Assembly (NCBI RefSeq): GCF_018128545.1
Contig: NZ_JAGSND010000012.1
Span: 86,853 to 150,852 of the forward strand
Length of the DNA stretch: 64,000 nt
From: Sinanaerobacter chloroacetimidivorans
GTDB lineage: Bacteria; Bacillota; Clostridia; Peptostreptococcales; Anaerovoracaceae
Reading direction: 5' to 3'
Each line of letters begins with the position of its first letter. Position 1 is the first letter of the stretch. Positions 50,394-59,351 of the stretch are shown piece by piece. Made by a program: the position numbers and the translations under genes. The notes under the pieces are model-generated. The model searched no databases and was not told where the DNA came from. It saw only the letters and a program-made list of their open reading frames with translations.

Positions 50394-52642
50394 TGATAAT
50401 AAATAAGAGAATCAGACGCGTTCTGCTGGAAAGCAAAGCACAGTATATCGGATCCATTGTGCTGATCATTTTCAGCTGCTTCGCTTTTACTTTAATGACT
50501 CAGTTTGCCGGCAATTTTGAACAACTGGCATATGAGTTCCAAAACGAATATATACAGGAAGATGTTTCCTTTACTACAGAAAAAAATATTGAAAATCTGC
50601 AGGATCTTGAGTCGGCGGCAAACGCGGTGATTGAAGAAGGAAAAACGCTGGATTATAAGGTCTCCGAAGAGCAGACCCTGCGCATTTTCAGCCAGAATGA
50701 GAAGGTGAACCTTCCGGCGGTCCTCGAGGGAAGAGAATTAGGCGGAAGGAATGAAATTCTCCTCAGCCCGAATTTTGCTGCTGCAAATAATTATCATATC
50801 GGTGAAGAGATCAGAATATTGGATCAGTCCTTTACCATTGCCGGATTTATGGCATTGCCAAACTACATTTATCCGCTGCAGTCGGAGATGGACATGATGC
50901 CTCACTCGGGGTTTGGAGTTGCTGTTATTAGTAAGGATGATTTTCATGCTTTGGCAAACGGGAGCAGCTTTTATCAGGTGAAGTTCAACCCATCCGATCA
51001 AAATCATCGTATACAGGCCGCTGAATTCAGAGAACTGCTAGAAAGCCGCAATATTGATGTTGTACAATGGACAGACATAGAAGATAATAAGCGGGTCAGC
51101 ATCGTTGCTGCGGAAATCGACATCCTGCATCTGGTCAGCAGGGCTGTACCAACCGGAATTTTACTATTGGCAAGCATTATGGTAGGAAACGTCATCGGAC
51201 GGATGATCAATCATGAATCTACCATCATCGGTGCATTGTATGCCTTGGGGTATAAAAAAAGGGAACTCTATCTGCACTATTTGAAATTTCCGTTTCTCAT
51301 AGCCGTAATCGGAGGCATCGTCGGGACTCTTCTTGGATTCTTTCCCGTACGATACATGGTATCGTTCATGTTTACAGCTTTCACGATGCCGATGACCGGG
51401 ATCACCTTCCATCCGGGCCTGATCCTCCTGAGTCTGCTTTTGCCTATTTTATTTCTGGGTGTCAGCGGATACTTCGTCATACGAAAAGAACTGAAGCATT
51501 CGCCGGTAGAGTTGATGAAGGGAGAGAAAGAGGAGAATAAGGTTAATTTTTTAGAGCATAATCTGAAACTTGAAAGATTTAAATTCTCTGCAAAATTTAA
51601 GATCAGAGAGCAGCTGAGAAGCTTGTCCCGCCTTGCTTTTCTGCTCGTGGGAATTGCAGTGGCAACCATACTTCTGCAGTGGGGCTTTACGCTGAAAAGC
51701 TCTACGGATTTCCTCTTCGCGGAGGGCAGCAACAATGAATATAACTTTAAATATGAGTACAAGTTTGACAAACTGCGCTTTGATGAACTGCCTCAGGAGG
51801 CGGAACCTTTCTCGGCATCTTTGTTTTTGCCCGTGAATGATGAGAAAAGAGACTTCTATGTCACAGGTGTTCCGTCGGAATCAGCACTCCTTACACTGGA
51901 AGATGAAAAGGGAAACCGGCTGAGTACAAACCAGGTTATTGTAACAAAGCCTGTGGCCAGGCTGTTGAATATTAAGGAAGGTGATTCCGTCAATATCGTA
52001 AGGAAGTTGGATGGACACATGTTTTCTGTTAAGATCGATCGCATAGCGGACACCTATTCCGGTAAATTTCTCTTTATGCCTCTTGGGGATTATAATGAAA
52101 AATTTGGGATGCCGGAAGGAAGTTATAACGGGTCTTTCAGCAATGTACAACTGGATATTCCTGAAGACCAGGCCTACAGTGTCGTGTCCATCGATGAAAA
52201 GCTGGCCGGTGCACAAGAGGCCTTTGAGCCTGTGAAGTCAATGATAGGCGGGCTGTCTACAGTGGCGTTTATCATCGGTATGATTGTCATCTATGTTGTA
52301 ACCTCCCTGATCATCGAGGAAAACAAGAACATCATTTCACTGATGAAGATTTTCGGATATCGGAAGAGAGAGATCAATTCTCTGATTTTGAACAGCTCTA
52401 CACTGGTTGTTGTAATCGGATATATCATTGGGATACCGCTGACGATTTCTGCTATCGGCGTGCTTCAGCAGTCTCTTGAAACCAGCGTTGGTATGGTGCT
52501 GCCGCCCCCGAAGATTGACTTGCTCTACATTTTAATCGGTTTTATCGTGGTATTGCTTTCCTATGAGCTATCCAAGCTGCTGTGCAAAAAGAAGGTCAAC
52601 GCAATATCCATGAGCGAAGCATTAAAATCAGGAATGGAGTAG
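50387..52642 (+). CDS. FtsX-family ABC permease
   Basis: 751 residues. A first membrane helix (about 18-40), an external domain (about 45-245), three helices (about 248-365), then a second module: helix near 418, external domain (about 435-615), three helices (about 620-740). The duplicated FtsX arrangement resembles the permeases of Firmicutes peptide-resistance systems, though the outer domain is smaller than in BceB. A partner for the ATPase directly upstream. Confidence 0.9.
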   Translation: MVMIINKRIRRVLLESKAQYIGSIVLIIFSCFAFTLMTQFAGNFEQLAYEFQNEYIQEDVSFTTEKNIENLQDLESAANAVIEEGKTLDYKVSEEQTLRIFSQNEKVNLPAVLEGRELGGRNEILLSPNFAAANNYHIGEEIRILDQSFTIAGFMALPNYIYPLQSEMDMMPHSGFGVAVISKDDFHALANGSSFYQVKFNPSDQNHRIQAAEFRELLESRNIDVVQWTDIEDNKRVSIVAAEIDILHLVSRAVPTGILLLASIMVGNVIGRMINHESTIIGALYALGYKKRELYLHYLKFPFLIAVIGGIVGTLLGFFPVRYMVSFMFTAFTMPMTGITFHPGLILLSLLLPILFLGVSGYFVIRKELKHSPVELMKGEKEENKVNFLEHNLKLERFKFSAKFKIREQLRSLSRLAFLLVGIAVATILLQWGFTLKSSTDFLFAEGSNNEYNFKYEYKFDKLRFDELPQEAEPFSASLFLPVNDEKRDFYVTGVPSESALLTLEDEKGNRLSTNQVIVTKPVARLLNIKEGDSVNIVRKLDGHMFSVKIDRIADTYSGKFLFMPLGDYNEKFGMPEGSYNGSFSNVQLDIPEDQAYSVVSIDEKLAGAQEAFEPVKSMIGGLSTVAFIIGMIVIYVVTSLIIEENKNIISLMKIFGYRKREINSLILNSSTLVVVIGYIIGIPLTISAIGVLQQSLETSVGMVLPPPKIDLLYILIGFIVVLLSYELSKLLCKKKVNAISMSEALKSGME

Positions 52643-52695
52643 AGTCACATCACATACCAGCCGAGAGAAAAATCAAGATTTGATTATTTTTACAG

Positions 52696-52724
52696 TTGAC
52701 AAATGAAATAGTGATGAATATAAT
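52696..52724 (+). promoter_or_regulatory. Promoter of the T-box leader
   Basis: TTGACA (52696-52701), 17 bp, TATAAT (52719-52724); exact consensus. Start of transcription near 52731. Confidence 0.85.
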
Positions 52725-52734
52725 GAAAACAATA

Positions 52735-53006
52735 TTAAAAAGTGATGACCAAGAACCAGTAGCGGATATGCCCATCCTTACAGAGAGCTTTCGGTTGGTG
52801 TGAGAAAGCAGGAAATACATGCCGTGAATTCATCTTGCGAGCTGCACACTCAACGGCTTTTTGCCCTGTAGGCTGTGTCGGATTCCAACCGTTATCATGG
52901 AGGAGCGATGATTGTCGCTTGCCGAGATTGTTGTGCAAACAACGAAGACAAGGTGGTACCGCGAATTTACATTCGCCCCTGTTAGATACAGGGGCGATTT
53001 TTTTTT
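52735..53006 (+). ncRNA. T-box riboswitch, specifier read as UUC (Phe)
   Basis: The conserved T-box AAGGTGGTACCGCGAA is at 52949-52964. Stem I carries AGTGATGA near 52741, the AGAGAGCTTTC region near 52782 and the specifier segment GTGAATTCATC (52824-52834). In the usual register (GAA, codon, A) the codon is TTC at 52829-52831, Phe. The T-box bulge reads UGGU, which pairs with a tRNA whose discriminator base is A, as for tRNA-Phe; tRNA-Trp usually has G and needs UGGC. Uncharged tRNA should stop the terminator forming and switch on the ABC transporter behind it. Confidence 0.9.
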
Positions 53007-53010
53007 TCTC
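52972..53010 (+). terminator. T-box-controlled terminator
   Basis: TCGCCCCTGT pairs with ACAGGGGCGA, followed by a run of nine or more T. Its left arm overlaps the antiterminator pairing region after the T-box. Confidence 0.9.
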
Positions 53011-53141
53011 TGATAAGAAATATTGTATCCTCTCAGAGAAAAAAGAGGGAGGCATATTTGCTTCTGTCAGATAGAAACGGAGTCAATTTTACCGGCGAAG
53101 GTTTAATTGGATATAAAAATAGTAATATGGAGGTTAAAAAC

Positions 53142-54143
53142 ATGAAAAAGTATGGAAAATTGATGATGATGCTGATTTTATCAATCGCAATCATTGCAGC
53201 CGGCACAGGCTGCGCCGGCGAAAAGCCTGCGGCAAATTCAGGAGATGAAGTAGTGTTGAATATTGGAATCATTCAGTATATGGATCACGTTGCACTGGAT
53301 TCTGCAAGAGAAGGCTTTGTGGCGGCTCTGAATGACAATGGTTATGTGGACGGTGAGAATATCACCATTGACTTACAGAATGCACAGGGTGACCAGAGCA
53401 ATCTGTCAACCATCAGCGACCGCTTTGTCAGCAACAACGCAGATTTGGTTCTGGCTATAGCCACTCCGGCAACTCAGGCAATCGCAGGGAAGACTACAGA
53501 GATTCCTATCCTTGGAACTGCTGTAACAGATTATGTAACAGCCAGATTGGTAGACTCCAACGAAGCGCCCGGAGGGAATGTTACCGGTACTTCTGATATG
53601 AATCCGATCAAGGAGCAAATTGATTTACTGGTTCAATTAGTACCGGATGCCAAAACGGTAGGTGTTCTTTATACTTCAAGTGAGGATAACTCGATCCTGC
53701 AGGCAGGCATTGCAAAAGAGGCTATTGAAAAATTAGGTTTAAAATATGTTGAAGTAACCGTTACCAACTCCAATGATGTTCAACAGGCTGCACAATCCAT
53801 CGTAAGTCAGTGCGATGCCATCTATATTCCGACAGATAATGTATTTGCATCCGCAATGCCTGTGGTACACGGTGTGACTTCCCAGTCAAAGACACCTGTC
53901 ATCTGCGGTGAATCCGGAATGGTAAACACCGGTGGATTGGCAACCTTAGGCATTAATTACTACGATCTGGGATATCAAACCGGCTTAATGGCTGTAAAAA
54001 TCCTGAAGGGTGAAGCAGAACCTGCAACCATGCCTGTAGAAACCGCTACCGGATTTGATTTTGCTATTAATGGTACCGTAGCGGAAGAAATTGGTCTTCA
54101 AATTCCGGCCGATCTTCAGCAATATGTGATCAAAGCTGAATAA
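53142..54143 (+). CDS. ABC transporter substrate-binding lipoprotein (TrpX type)
   Basis: 333 residues from ATG 53142 (GGAGG upstream); an open frame reaches back to 53058 but lies in the leader and has no RBS. Signal peptide with lipobox AAGTGC, lipid-modified Cys near residue 24. The mature part is a two-lobe periplasmic-binding fold of the ABC_sub_bind/COG2984 family (NIGIIQYMDHVALDSAREGFVAAL, LAIATPATQAIAG, VGVLYTSSEDNS, AIYIPTDNVFASAM, ICGESGMVNTGGLATLGINYYDLGYQTG). Family members carry aromatic amino acids (TrpXYZ). The UUC T-box points to phenylalanine or a related aromatic acid. Confidence 0.9.
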   Translation: MKKYGKLMMMLILSIAIIAAGTGCAGEKPAANSGDEVVLNIGIIQYMDHVALDSAREGFVAALNDNGYVDGENITIDLQNAQGDQSNLSTISDRFVSNNADLVLAIATPATQAIAGKTTEIPILGTAVTDYVTARLVDSNEAPGGNVTGTSDMNPIKEQIDLLVQLVPDAKTVGVLYTSSEDNSILQAGIAKEAIEKLGLKYVEVTVTNSNDVQQAAQSIVSQCDAIYIPTDNVFASAMPVVHGVTSQSKTPVICGESGMVNTGGLATLGINYYDLGYQTGLMAVKILKGEAEPATMPVETATGFDFAINGTVAEEIGLQIPADLQQYVIKAE

Positions 54144-54189
54144 TGAGACCGCTTCGACTCATTGGATTTCATAGAAACGAGGAAAAATC

Positions 54190-55083
54190 ATGTTGCAGAT
54201 TATACTAGGCGCTGTTTCATTAGGCTTGTTATGGGCAGTTATGACCATCGGCGTTTTTATCACTTATAGAATTCTGGATATTGCTGATTTGACGGTTGAG
54301 GGCAGTATTGCCATGGGGGCCGCTATTGCAGCATATGCCATTTATAATGGCATGAATCCCTATGAGGCCACCTTGATCGCTTTATTAGGCGGTATGGCAG
54401 CAGGACTGATTACGGGACTTTTACATACAAAGCTGAAAATCCCGGCTCTGTTGTCAGGGATTCTGACGATGATCGCTTTATACTCCGTTAATCTGCGTAT
54501 CATGGGAAAAGCGAATCTATCCCTGCTTCGTATGAATACTGTTTATACAAATTTTGAAAACATAGGTCTGAATCATACAAATGCGGTAATCGCTCTGGGA
54601 CTGCTCTGTATTGCAGGAGTGGTGGGGATTTTATACTGGTTCTTCGGAACGGAAATCGGATGTGCAATCCGCGCTACAGGAAATAATTCTCAAATGGCTC
54701 GTGCCCAAGGGATTAATACGAATAATATGATTATACTTGGCCTGGTAATCAGTAACGGTCTGGTAGCTGTTTCCGGTGCATTGATTGCACAAAGCCAAAG
54801 CTTCGCCGATGTACAAATGGGTATGGGCTCCATCGTTATCGGCCTGGCCTCGGTAATTATTGGTGAAGTCTTATTTGGCAAAAGGAATTTCTTCAACCGG
54901 TTGCTTTCCCTGGTGATGGGCGCTATTACCTATCGTACCATCATTGCATTGGTGCTGAAATTAGGAATGCCTGCCAATGACCTGAAAATGTTTACAGCCA
55001 TTACGGTGGCGCTTGCTTTGTCGCTGCCGGCAATGAAGACTTATCTGACCCCGCTGAAAAAATCCATAAAGGAGGGAATGTAA
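54190..55083 (+). CDS. ABC transporter permease (TrpY type)
   Basis: 297 residues, eight to nine hydrophobic helices in the branched-chain-type permease fold (COG4120). DIADLTVEGSIAMGAAIAAY and GLASVIIGEVLFG are family landmarks. It forms the membrane channel of the importer. It lies 46 bp after the lipoprotein gene and 1 bp before the ATPase gene. Confidence 0.92.
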   Translation: MLQIILGAVSLGLLWAVMTIGVFITYRILDIADLTVEGSIAMGAAIAAYAIYNGMNPYEATLIALLGGMAAGLITGLLHTKLKIPALLSGILTMIALYSVNLRIMGKANLSLLRMNTVYTNFENIGLNHTNAVIALGLLCIAGVVGILYWFFGTEIGCAIRATGNNSQMARAQGINTNNMIILGLVISNGLVAVSGALIAQSQSFADVQMGMGSIVIGLASVIIGEVLFGKRNFFNRLLSLVMGAITYRTIIALVLKLGMPANDLKMFTAITVALALSLPAMKTYLTPLKKSIKEGM

Positions 55084-55084
55084 G

Positions 55085-55879
55085 GTGTTGACAATCAACG
55101 GAATCTACAAAAAATTCAATATCGGTACCATCAATGAAAAAGATGCTTTGCGGAATGTCAGCCTTACACTGGAAGAAGGCGATTTTGTAACCCTGATCGG
55201 AGGAAATGGGGCCGGAAAATCGACTTTACTCAACTGTGTGGCAGGAGTCCACAGTGTGAATATGGGTTCCATTATCATCGACGGTGTTGATGTGACAAAG
55301 CTCTCGGAGCACAAACGTGCAGACTTTATCGGCCGTGTTTTCCAGGATCCCATGATGGGTACGGCAGCGAATATGGGTATTGAGGAAAATCTTGCTCTTG
55401 CCTTTCGCCGCGGGCAGTCCAGAAGCCTGAAATGGGGCATCTCAAATAAAGAGAGGGAAAAATACAAAGAATCCTTAAGTCATTTGGACCTGGGACTGGA
55501 AAATCGTTTAAGCGCGAAAGTAGGACTCCTGTCCGGAGGACAGCGGCAGGCGCTGACACTTTTAATGGCTACGTTAAAGAAGCCGAAAATACTGCTTTTA
55601 GATGAACATACGGCGGCCTTGGATCCGAAGACTGCCGAAAAAGTATTGCAGCTCAGCGACCAATACATCAGTGAAGGAAATCTGACCACTTTAATGGTGA
55701 CGCATAACATGCGCCATGCCATCCAGTATGGGAATCGTCTGATCATGATGCATGAAGGACGAATCATCCTGGATATCAAGGGGGAGGAAAAACGGCAGCT
55801 TACTGTTGAAGACCTTTTAAAACGTTTTGGCCAGGTCAGTGGAGAAGAATTTGCAAACGATCGGGCATTATTATCATAA
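55085..55879 (+). CDS. ABC transporter ATP-binding protein (TrpZ type)
   Basis: 264 residues; starts GTG 55085 or TTG 55088, after GGAGG in the previous gene. Walker A GGNGAGKST (about 39-47), signature LLSGGQRQALTLLMATL (about 147-163), Walker B ILLLDEHTAALDPKT. COG1101-type ATPase that energises the lipoprotein/permease importer upstream. Confidence 0.93.
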   Translation: MLTINGIYKKFNIGTINEKDALRNVSLTLEEGDFVTLIGGNGAGKSTLLNCVAGVHSVNMGSIIIDGVDVTKLSEHKRADFIGRVFQDPMMGTAANMGIEENLALAFRRGQSRSLKWGISNKEREKYKESLSHLDLGLENRLSAKVGLLSGGQRQALTLLMATLKKPKILLLDEHTAALDPKTAEKVLQLSDQYISEGNLTTLMVTHNMRHAIQYGNRLIMMHEGRIILDIKGEEKRQLTVEDLLKRFGQVSGEEFANDRALLS

Positions 55880-55962
55880 AGATAGGAGCCGTTTCAATTT
55901 ATCTTTGATCGAATAATTTGAATCATTCAATTGATTTTTTAAAATTGAATCAGCTTTAAAAA

Positions 55963-56012
55963 GCAGATGGCAGAATTGGGAACAAATAGATTCTTAGCCA
56001 TCTGTTTTCTTC
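55963..56012 (+). terminator. Terminator of the aromatic amino acid ABC operon
   Basis: GCAGATGGC (55963-55971) pairs with GCCATCTGT (55997-56005), one mismatch, then TTTTC. A shorter TTCAATTGA...TTGAAT hairpin lies just upstream. Confidence 0.65.
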
Positions 56013-56105
56013 ATAATTTTTCTTCGAGTATTTTTAGTTTTGAATCAAAAAATAAGTGAAGTCAATTAAATTTTTTTCAGGAGTGAAAAGAAAGGAGAAC
56101 CGATT

Positions 56106-56345
56106 ATGACAAGAAATAGGATGCCAAAACCGGATGATCGAAGAGACAATGTTGACAAGATAGAATACAACATTGGAAAAACCATACAAAATATGGAACT
56201 GGCTGAAGAAATGATTGCAAAAACAGACGATGAAAATATGAAGCAGGAATTGAAAGAAAAAAATAACAGAAGAGAAGCAGCGCTGAAGGGCATGAGAAAA
56301 GAAATCAGAGATGAAGCCATTGATAAAAAAAATGGCTATCGTTAA
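56106..56345 (+). CDS. tlp: Small acid-soluble spore protein Tlp
   Basis: 79 residues, highly charged. It follows the B. subtilis Tlp pattern from end to end: PKPDDRRDNVDKIEYNIG near the start, helical middle with EKNNRREAAL and C-terminal DEAIDKKNGYR. Tlp is packed in the spore core and degraded at germination, so this gene indicates a spore former. AGGAGA RBS. Expected to be made under sigma-G; I could not recognise the promoter with certainty. Confidence 0.92.
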   Translation: MTRNRMPKPDDRRDNVDKIEYNIGKTIQNMELAEEMIAKTDDENMKQELKEKNNRREAALKGMRKEIRDEAIDKKNGYR

Positions 56346-56408
56346 AGTCACAAGGCGCGTAAGAATCGAATTCTGAAGCCACAGCTCATTTAAAAAGTTT
56401 TATAAACC

Positions 56409-56453
56409 AAAACAGATAAGACTATCCCATAGAGTAGACTTATCTGTTTTTTC
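56409..56453 (+). terminator. Terminator of tlp
   Basis: AAAACAGATAAG (56409-56420) pairs with CTTATCTGTTTT (56439-56450), T-tail. A second perfect hairpin, GAAAGAGAAT/ATTCTCTTTC, follows at 56461-56482. Confidence 0.8.
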
Positions 56454-56527
56454 TGCAATGGAAAGAGAATCCATTCTCTTTCTTCTTGAATATTATTTTA
56501 ATTCATGATAAAATCATAAAAAAATAA

Positions 56528-56568
56528 AAGACAGTTCGAAACCATCCTGTCTATAAACAAAACTAGGG
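56528..56568 (+). ncRNA. preQ1-I type riboswitch
   Basis: GACAG (56530-56534) pairs with CTGTC (56547-56551) as P1 with a 12-nt loop containing ACC. The A-rich tail TATAAACAAAACTAGGG closely follows the class I preQ1 pattern. A terminator hairpin follows and the genes behind it, queT and queF, are the standard targets. The L1 loop differs from the B. subtilis type, so I call the class with some reserve. Confidence 0.7.
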
Positions 56569-56586
56569 ATTTGCTATTATCAATGA

Positions 56587-56612
56587 AATGGTACCGTAGT
56601 ACCATTTTTTGT
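56587..56612 (+). terminator. preQ1-controlled terminator
   Basis: ATGGTAC (56588-56594) pairs with GTACCAT (56599-56605), then TTTTTTG; 70 bp before queT. Ligand binding upstream should favour it. Confidence 0.75.
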
Positions 56613-56682
56613 TTTATCAGCATTTTTTATCATGCCGGGATTGTTCGCTCCTTTTATTTTTTTATGAAAGGAGTGTTTTTTT

Positions 56683-57192
56683 ATGTCAGAAAACAAATTT
56701 TTAAACGTTAGAAAAATAACCATTTCCGGGATTGTTATAGCAGTCTACGTGACGGTTATGTTTCTTACTCAAAGCTTTGCATTTGGTCAGTTCCAGGTGA
56801 GAATCGCAACGAGCCTTTATGCATTGGCATCAATGTATCCCTTTTTAATTGTTCCTTTGGGACTCGCAAATTTCTTAAGCAACACACTGATGGGCGGACT
56901 TGGCATGCTTGATATGGTGGGAGGCTTTCTTGTGGGCATATTGACTTCCTTTACCTGCTTTTACCTGAGAAGGTTTCATGTTTATCTGGTTGGAATTCCG
57001 ATTTTATTGATACCTTCGCTGTTGGTTCCTCTGTGGCTTTCCTACATTTTAAAGGTTCCTTATGAAGTTTTGTTTATAAGTGTTGGGATTGGGCAGGTAT
57101 TTCCGAGTATTGTCGGTGTATTCCTGGTGAAATATCTGGAAGAGCCGTTATCTAAAACAGAAGGAGGACTCTTATGGGAAAGAAAAAAGTAA
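56683..57192 (+). CDS. queT: QueT-family queuosine precursor transporter
   Basis: 169 residues with five to six hydrophobic helices of the QueT/ECF S-component type ([36 protein letters not shown]). It imports a queuosine precursor such as preQ1, probably with a shared ECF energising module encoded elsewhere. AAAGGAG precedes the ATG. It overlaps queF by 19 nt, and a preQ1-type riboswitch is upstream. Confidence 0.88.
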   Translation: MSENKFLNVRKITISGIVIAVYVTVMFLTQSFAFGQFQVRIATSLYALASMYPFLIVPLGLANFLSNTLMGGLGMLDMVGGFLVGILTSFTCFYLRRFHVYLVGIPILLIPSLLVPLWLSYILKVPYEVLFISVGIGQVFPSIVGVFLVKYLEEPLSKTEGGLLWERKK

Positions 57193-57665
57193 TAAACGGA
57201 ATATCCTTGCTTGGGAATCAAAATGTCCAATATACTTTTGATTACGATCCGAAGGTTCTTGAAACCTTTGAAAATAAGCACCCGGAAAATGACTATTTTG
57301 TGAAATTCAATTGCCCCGAATTTACTAGTCTGTGCCCCATCACCGGTCAGCCGGATTTTGCCGCAATCTATATCTCATATGTGCCGGACCGCCTGATGGT
57401 GGAGAGCAAATCATTAAAGCTCTATCTGTTCAGTTTTCGGAACCACGGCGACTTTCATGAGGATTGCATGAATATCATTATGAAAGATCTGATCCGCCTC
57501 CTAGACCCCAAATATATAGAAGTGTGGGGAAAGTTTACACCGCGCGGCGGAATCTCCATCGATCCCTACTGTAATTACGGAAAACCCGGGACCGAATGGC
57601 AGGAAGCAGCAAAAAACAGGCTGTTCCGGCACGACATGTATCCGGAAAAGGTGGATAACAGGTAG
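57174..57665 (+). CDS. queF: NADPH-dependent preQ0 reductase QueF
   Basis: 163 residues, the short single-domain QueF. C54 in [12 protein letters not shown] forms the thioimide with preQ0 and D61 is the general acid. [20 protein letters not shown] is the QueF motif that binds NADPH and substrate Glu. It reduces the nitrile preQ0 to the amine preQ1 for queuosine in tRNA. AGGAGG before the ATG. With queT it covers both uptake and late synthesis of preQ1, though no queC, queD or queE is in the window. Confidence 0.95.
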   Translation: MGKKKVINGISLLGNQNVQYTFDYDPKVLETFENKHPENDYFVKFNCPEFTSLCPITGQPDFAAIYISYVPDRLMVESKSLKLYLFSFRNHGDFHEDCMNIIMKDLIRLLDPKYIEVWGKFTPRGGISIDPYCNYGKPGTEWQEAAKNRLFRHDMYPEKVDNR

Positions 57666-57670
57666 CTAAC

Positions 57671-57740
57671 AAAGCTTGTAATTCAGCGATCTGCGCATTG
57701 CCTGACCGGCAGGTGCAAATCAAGTTTTACAAGCTTTATT
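57671..57740 (+). terminator. Terminator of queT-queF
   Basis: AAAGCTTGTA (57671-57680) pairs with TACAAGCTTT (57728-57737), T-rich tail. The loop holds an inner TTGCCTG-ACCGG-CAGGTGCAA hairpin, giving a branched structure. Confidence 0.7.
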
Positions 57741-57770
57741 TTCGTATATTAATATTAAAAAAATATTTTT

Positions 57771-57809
57771 TACATATGTATTGTCAGGTGTATATACATA
57801 TGGTATACT
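57771..57809 (+). promoter_or_regulatory. Promoter with TACATATG repeats before the NiaP-like gene
   Basis: TTGTCA (57781-57786), 17 bp, TATACT (57804-57809). TACATATG occurs at 57771-57778 and 57795-57802, on each side of the -35 box, so a repressor site is plausible. A NiaR-type factor would fit a niacin transporter but I cannot show it. Confidence 0.5.
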
Positions 57810-57894
57810 CCTATTTAAGTTTCAATAAGTAAGAATAACAGTGGAAACAAAAACGTTATTCTGTTGTTAAATACTGAAAGAAAAGGAGTATAAT

Positions 57895-59253
57895 ATGCTG
57901 AATATCACGAATCGAATTGATAGACTGCCCACTACACCGATGCTGAGAAAGATTCTGTTTTTGACGGGTATCGGATGGATGTTTGACGCCATGGACCAGG
58001 GAATGGTGTCAGGCGTTATGGCTGCAATAGGAAAGGACTGGGCGCTGACTACCGGACAATTGGGTCTCCTTGGCAGTGCGGGTATGCTGGGCATGGCTGT
58101 TGGTGCTGCTTTATCAGGCATGGCTGCCGACAGATGGGGAAGAAGAACGGTAATTACATCTACGCTAATTATTTTTGGTATCGCCAGCGGACTATCAGGT
58201 TTTGCTGTCAATTACCAAATGCTTCTGATCTTAAGATTTCTGACGGGATTTGGGCTGGGAGGTGAATTACCTGCGGCTTCCACGTTAATCAGCGAATATT
58301 CACCGACTAAAATCCGGGGACGAAATGTAATCATTTTGGAAAGCTTCTGGGCATGGGGATGGATCGTTGCAGCATTGGTTGCTTACATGCTCATACCTGT
58401 TTATGGCTGGAGAGTCGCTTTTTGGATCGGCGCCGTACCGGCTTTATTTGCCGCTTATCTAAGAAAAGCCATTCCGGAGTCCCCACGTTATCTGGAATCA
58501 GTAGGGAAAATAGAGGAAGCCGACATTCTCGTAGGAAAAATGGAGCAGCAGGCTGGTATTTCTGTGGAATTAAAAAGTCATGATACGGAAATGCGGAGTC
58601 GGGAAAATAAGGTACGTGTAACCTTTCTCGATCTTTGGTCCGGAAAATATATCAGGAGTACAATCGTATTGTGGGTCATTTGGTTTGGTATCAATTTCGG
58701 TTATTACGGGTTTGTATTGTGGACTCCGACCTTGTTGATGAGCAATGGGTTTGCTTTAGTGAAAAGCTTCGAGTTTACATTGATTATGTGTCTCGCGCAA
58801 TTGCCGGGATATTTCAGTGCGGCTTATCTGGTGGAACGCGTCGGACGCAAGAAGGTACTGTCGGTTTATTTTGCAGGTACAGCGGTTGCAGCCTGGCTGT
58901 TCGGTCATGCGGGAAGTACAAGTGAAGTTCTGATGTTTGGCTGTCTGCTTTATTTCTTCAGCCTGGGAGCCTGGGGATGTGTCTACGCCTATACCCCTGA
59001 AATCTATCCCACTGCGGCCAGAGCCAGCGGTACGGGATGGGCAGCTGCATTCGGACGCCTGGGGGCTTTCACTGCACCGTTGATTGTCCCCGTAATATTC
59101 AGCACCTACGGCGAGCAGCTTGGATATCGCTATGTATTTGTAATGTTAACCGCCGTCTTTGCAATTGTCGCTTTTGTCGTTGCAATCCTCGGAAAAGAGA
59201 CTATGGGAAAATCGCTCGAAGAGATCAGCGGCGATGCAGAAACGTCAATATAG
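57895..59253 (+). CDS. niaP: MFS transporter, NiaP/YceI-like
   Basis: 452 residues, 12 helices. The MFS loop motif is DRWGRR (about 81-86). The sequence follows B. subtilis YceI/NiaP closely as I recall it: GWMFDAMDQGMVSG, LGGELPAASTLISEYSP, ILESFWAWGWIVAALVAY, LAQLPGYFSAAYLVERVGRK, LGAWGCVYAYTPEIYPTAARASG. NiaP imports nicotinate (also related aromatic acids). AAAGGAG RBS. Monocistronic. An aromatic-acid:H+ symporter role is the main alternative. Confidence 0.82.
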   Translation: MLNITNRIDRLPTTPMLRKILFLTGIGWMFDAMDQGMVSGVMAAIGKDWALTTGQLGLLGSAGMLGMAVGAALSGMAADRWGRRTVITSTLIIFGIASGLSGFAVNYQMLLILRFLTGFGLGGELPAASTLISEYSPTKIRGRNVIILESFWAWGWIVAALVAYMLIPVYGWRVAFWIGAVPALFAAYLRKAIPESPRYLESVGKIEEADILVGKMEQQAGISVELKSHDTEMRSRENKVRVTFLDLWSGKYIRSTIVLWVIWFGINFGYYGFVLWTPTLLMSNGFALVKSFEFTLIMCLAQLPGYFSAAYLVERVGRKKVLSVYFAGTAVAAWLFGHAGSTSEVLMFGCLLYFFSLGAWGCVYAYTPEIYPTAARASGTGWAAAFGRLGAFTAPLIVPVIFSTYGEQLGYRYVFVMLTAVFAIVAFVVAILGKETMGKSLEEISGDAETSI

Positions 59254-59305
59254 TCTTAAGGGATCCTTCCTGACTGAACATGATAAAATAATTTATCTCC
59301 ATGGA

Positions 59306-59351
59306 AAAAGACAGTATTGTTCCGTAAAAAAGAATGGTACTGTCTTTTTTA
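59306..59351 (+). terminator. Terminator after the NiaP-like gene
   Basis: AAAAGACAGTA (59306-59316) pairs with TACTGTCTTTT (59338-59348), one bulge-free stem with a T-run. Confidence 0.85.

Noticed and set aside
52829..52831. Trp specificity for the T-box, as expected from the TrpXYZ-type genes.
   Set aside because: No TGG lies in the specifier position, and the UGGU bulge does not match a G discriminator.
52835..53074. An open frame of about 79 codons inside the T-box leader.
   Set aside because: It runs through the antiterminator and terminator; it is a by-product of structured RNA.
53058..53141. Earlier start for the ABC substrate-binding lipoprotein.
   Set aside because: It lacks an RBS and would put 28 residues before the signal peptide; ATG 53142 has GGAGG and a proper lipoprotein signal.
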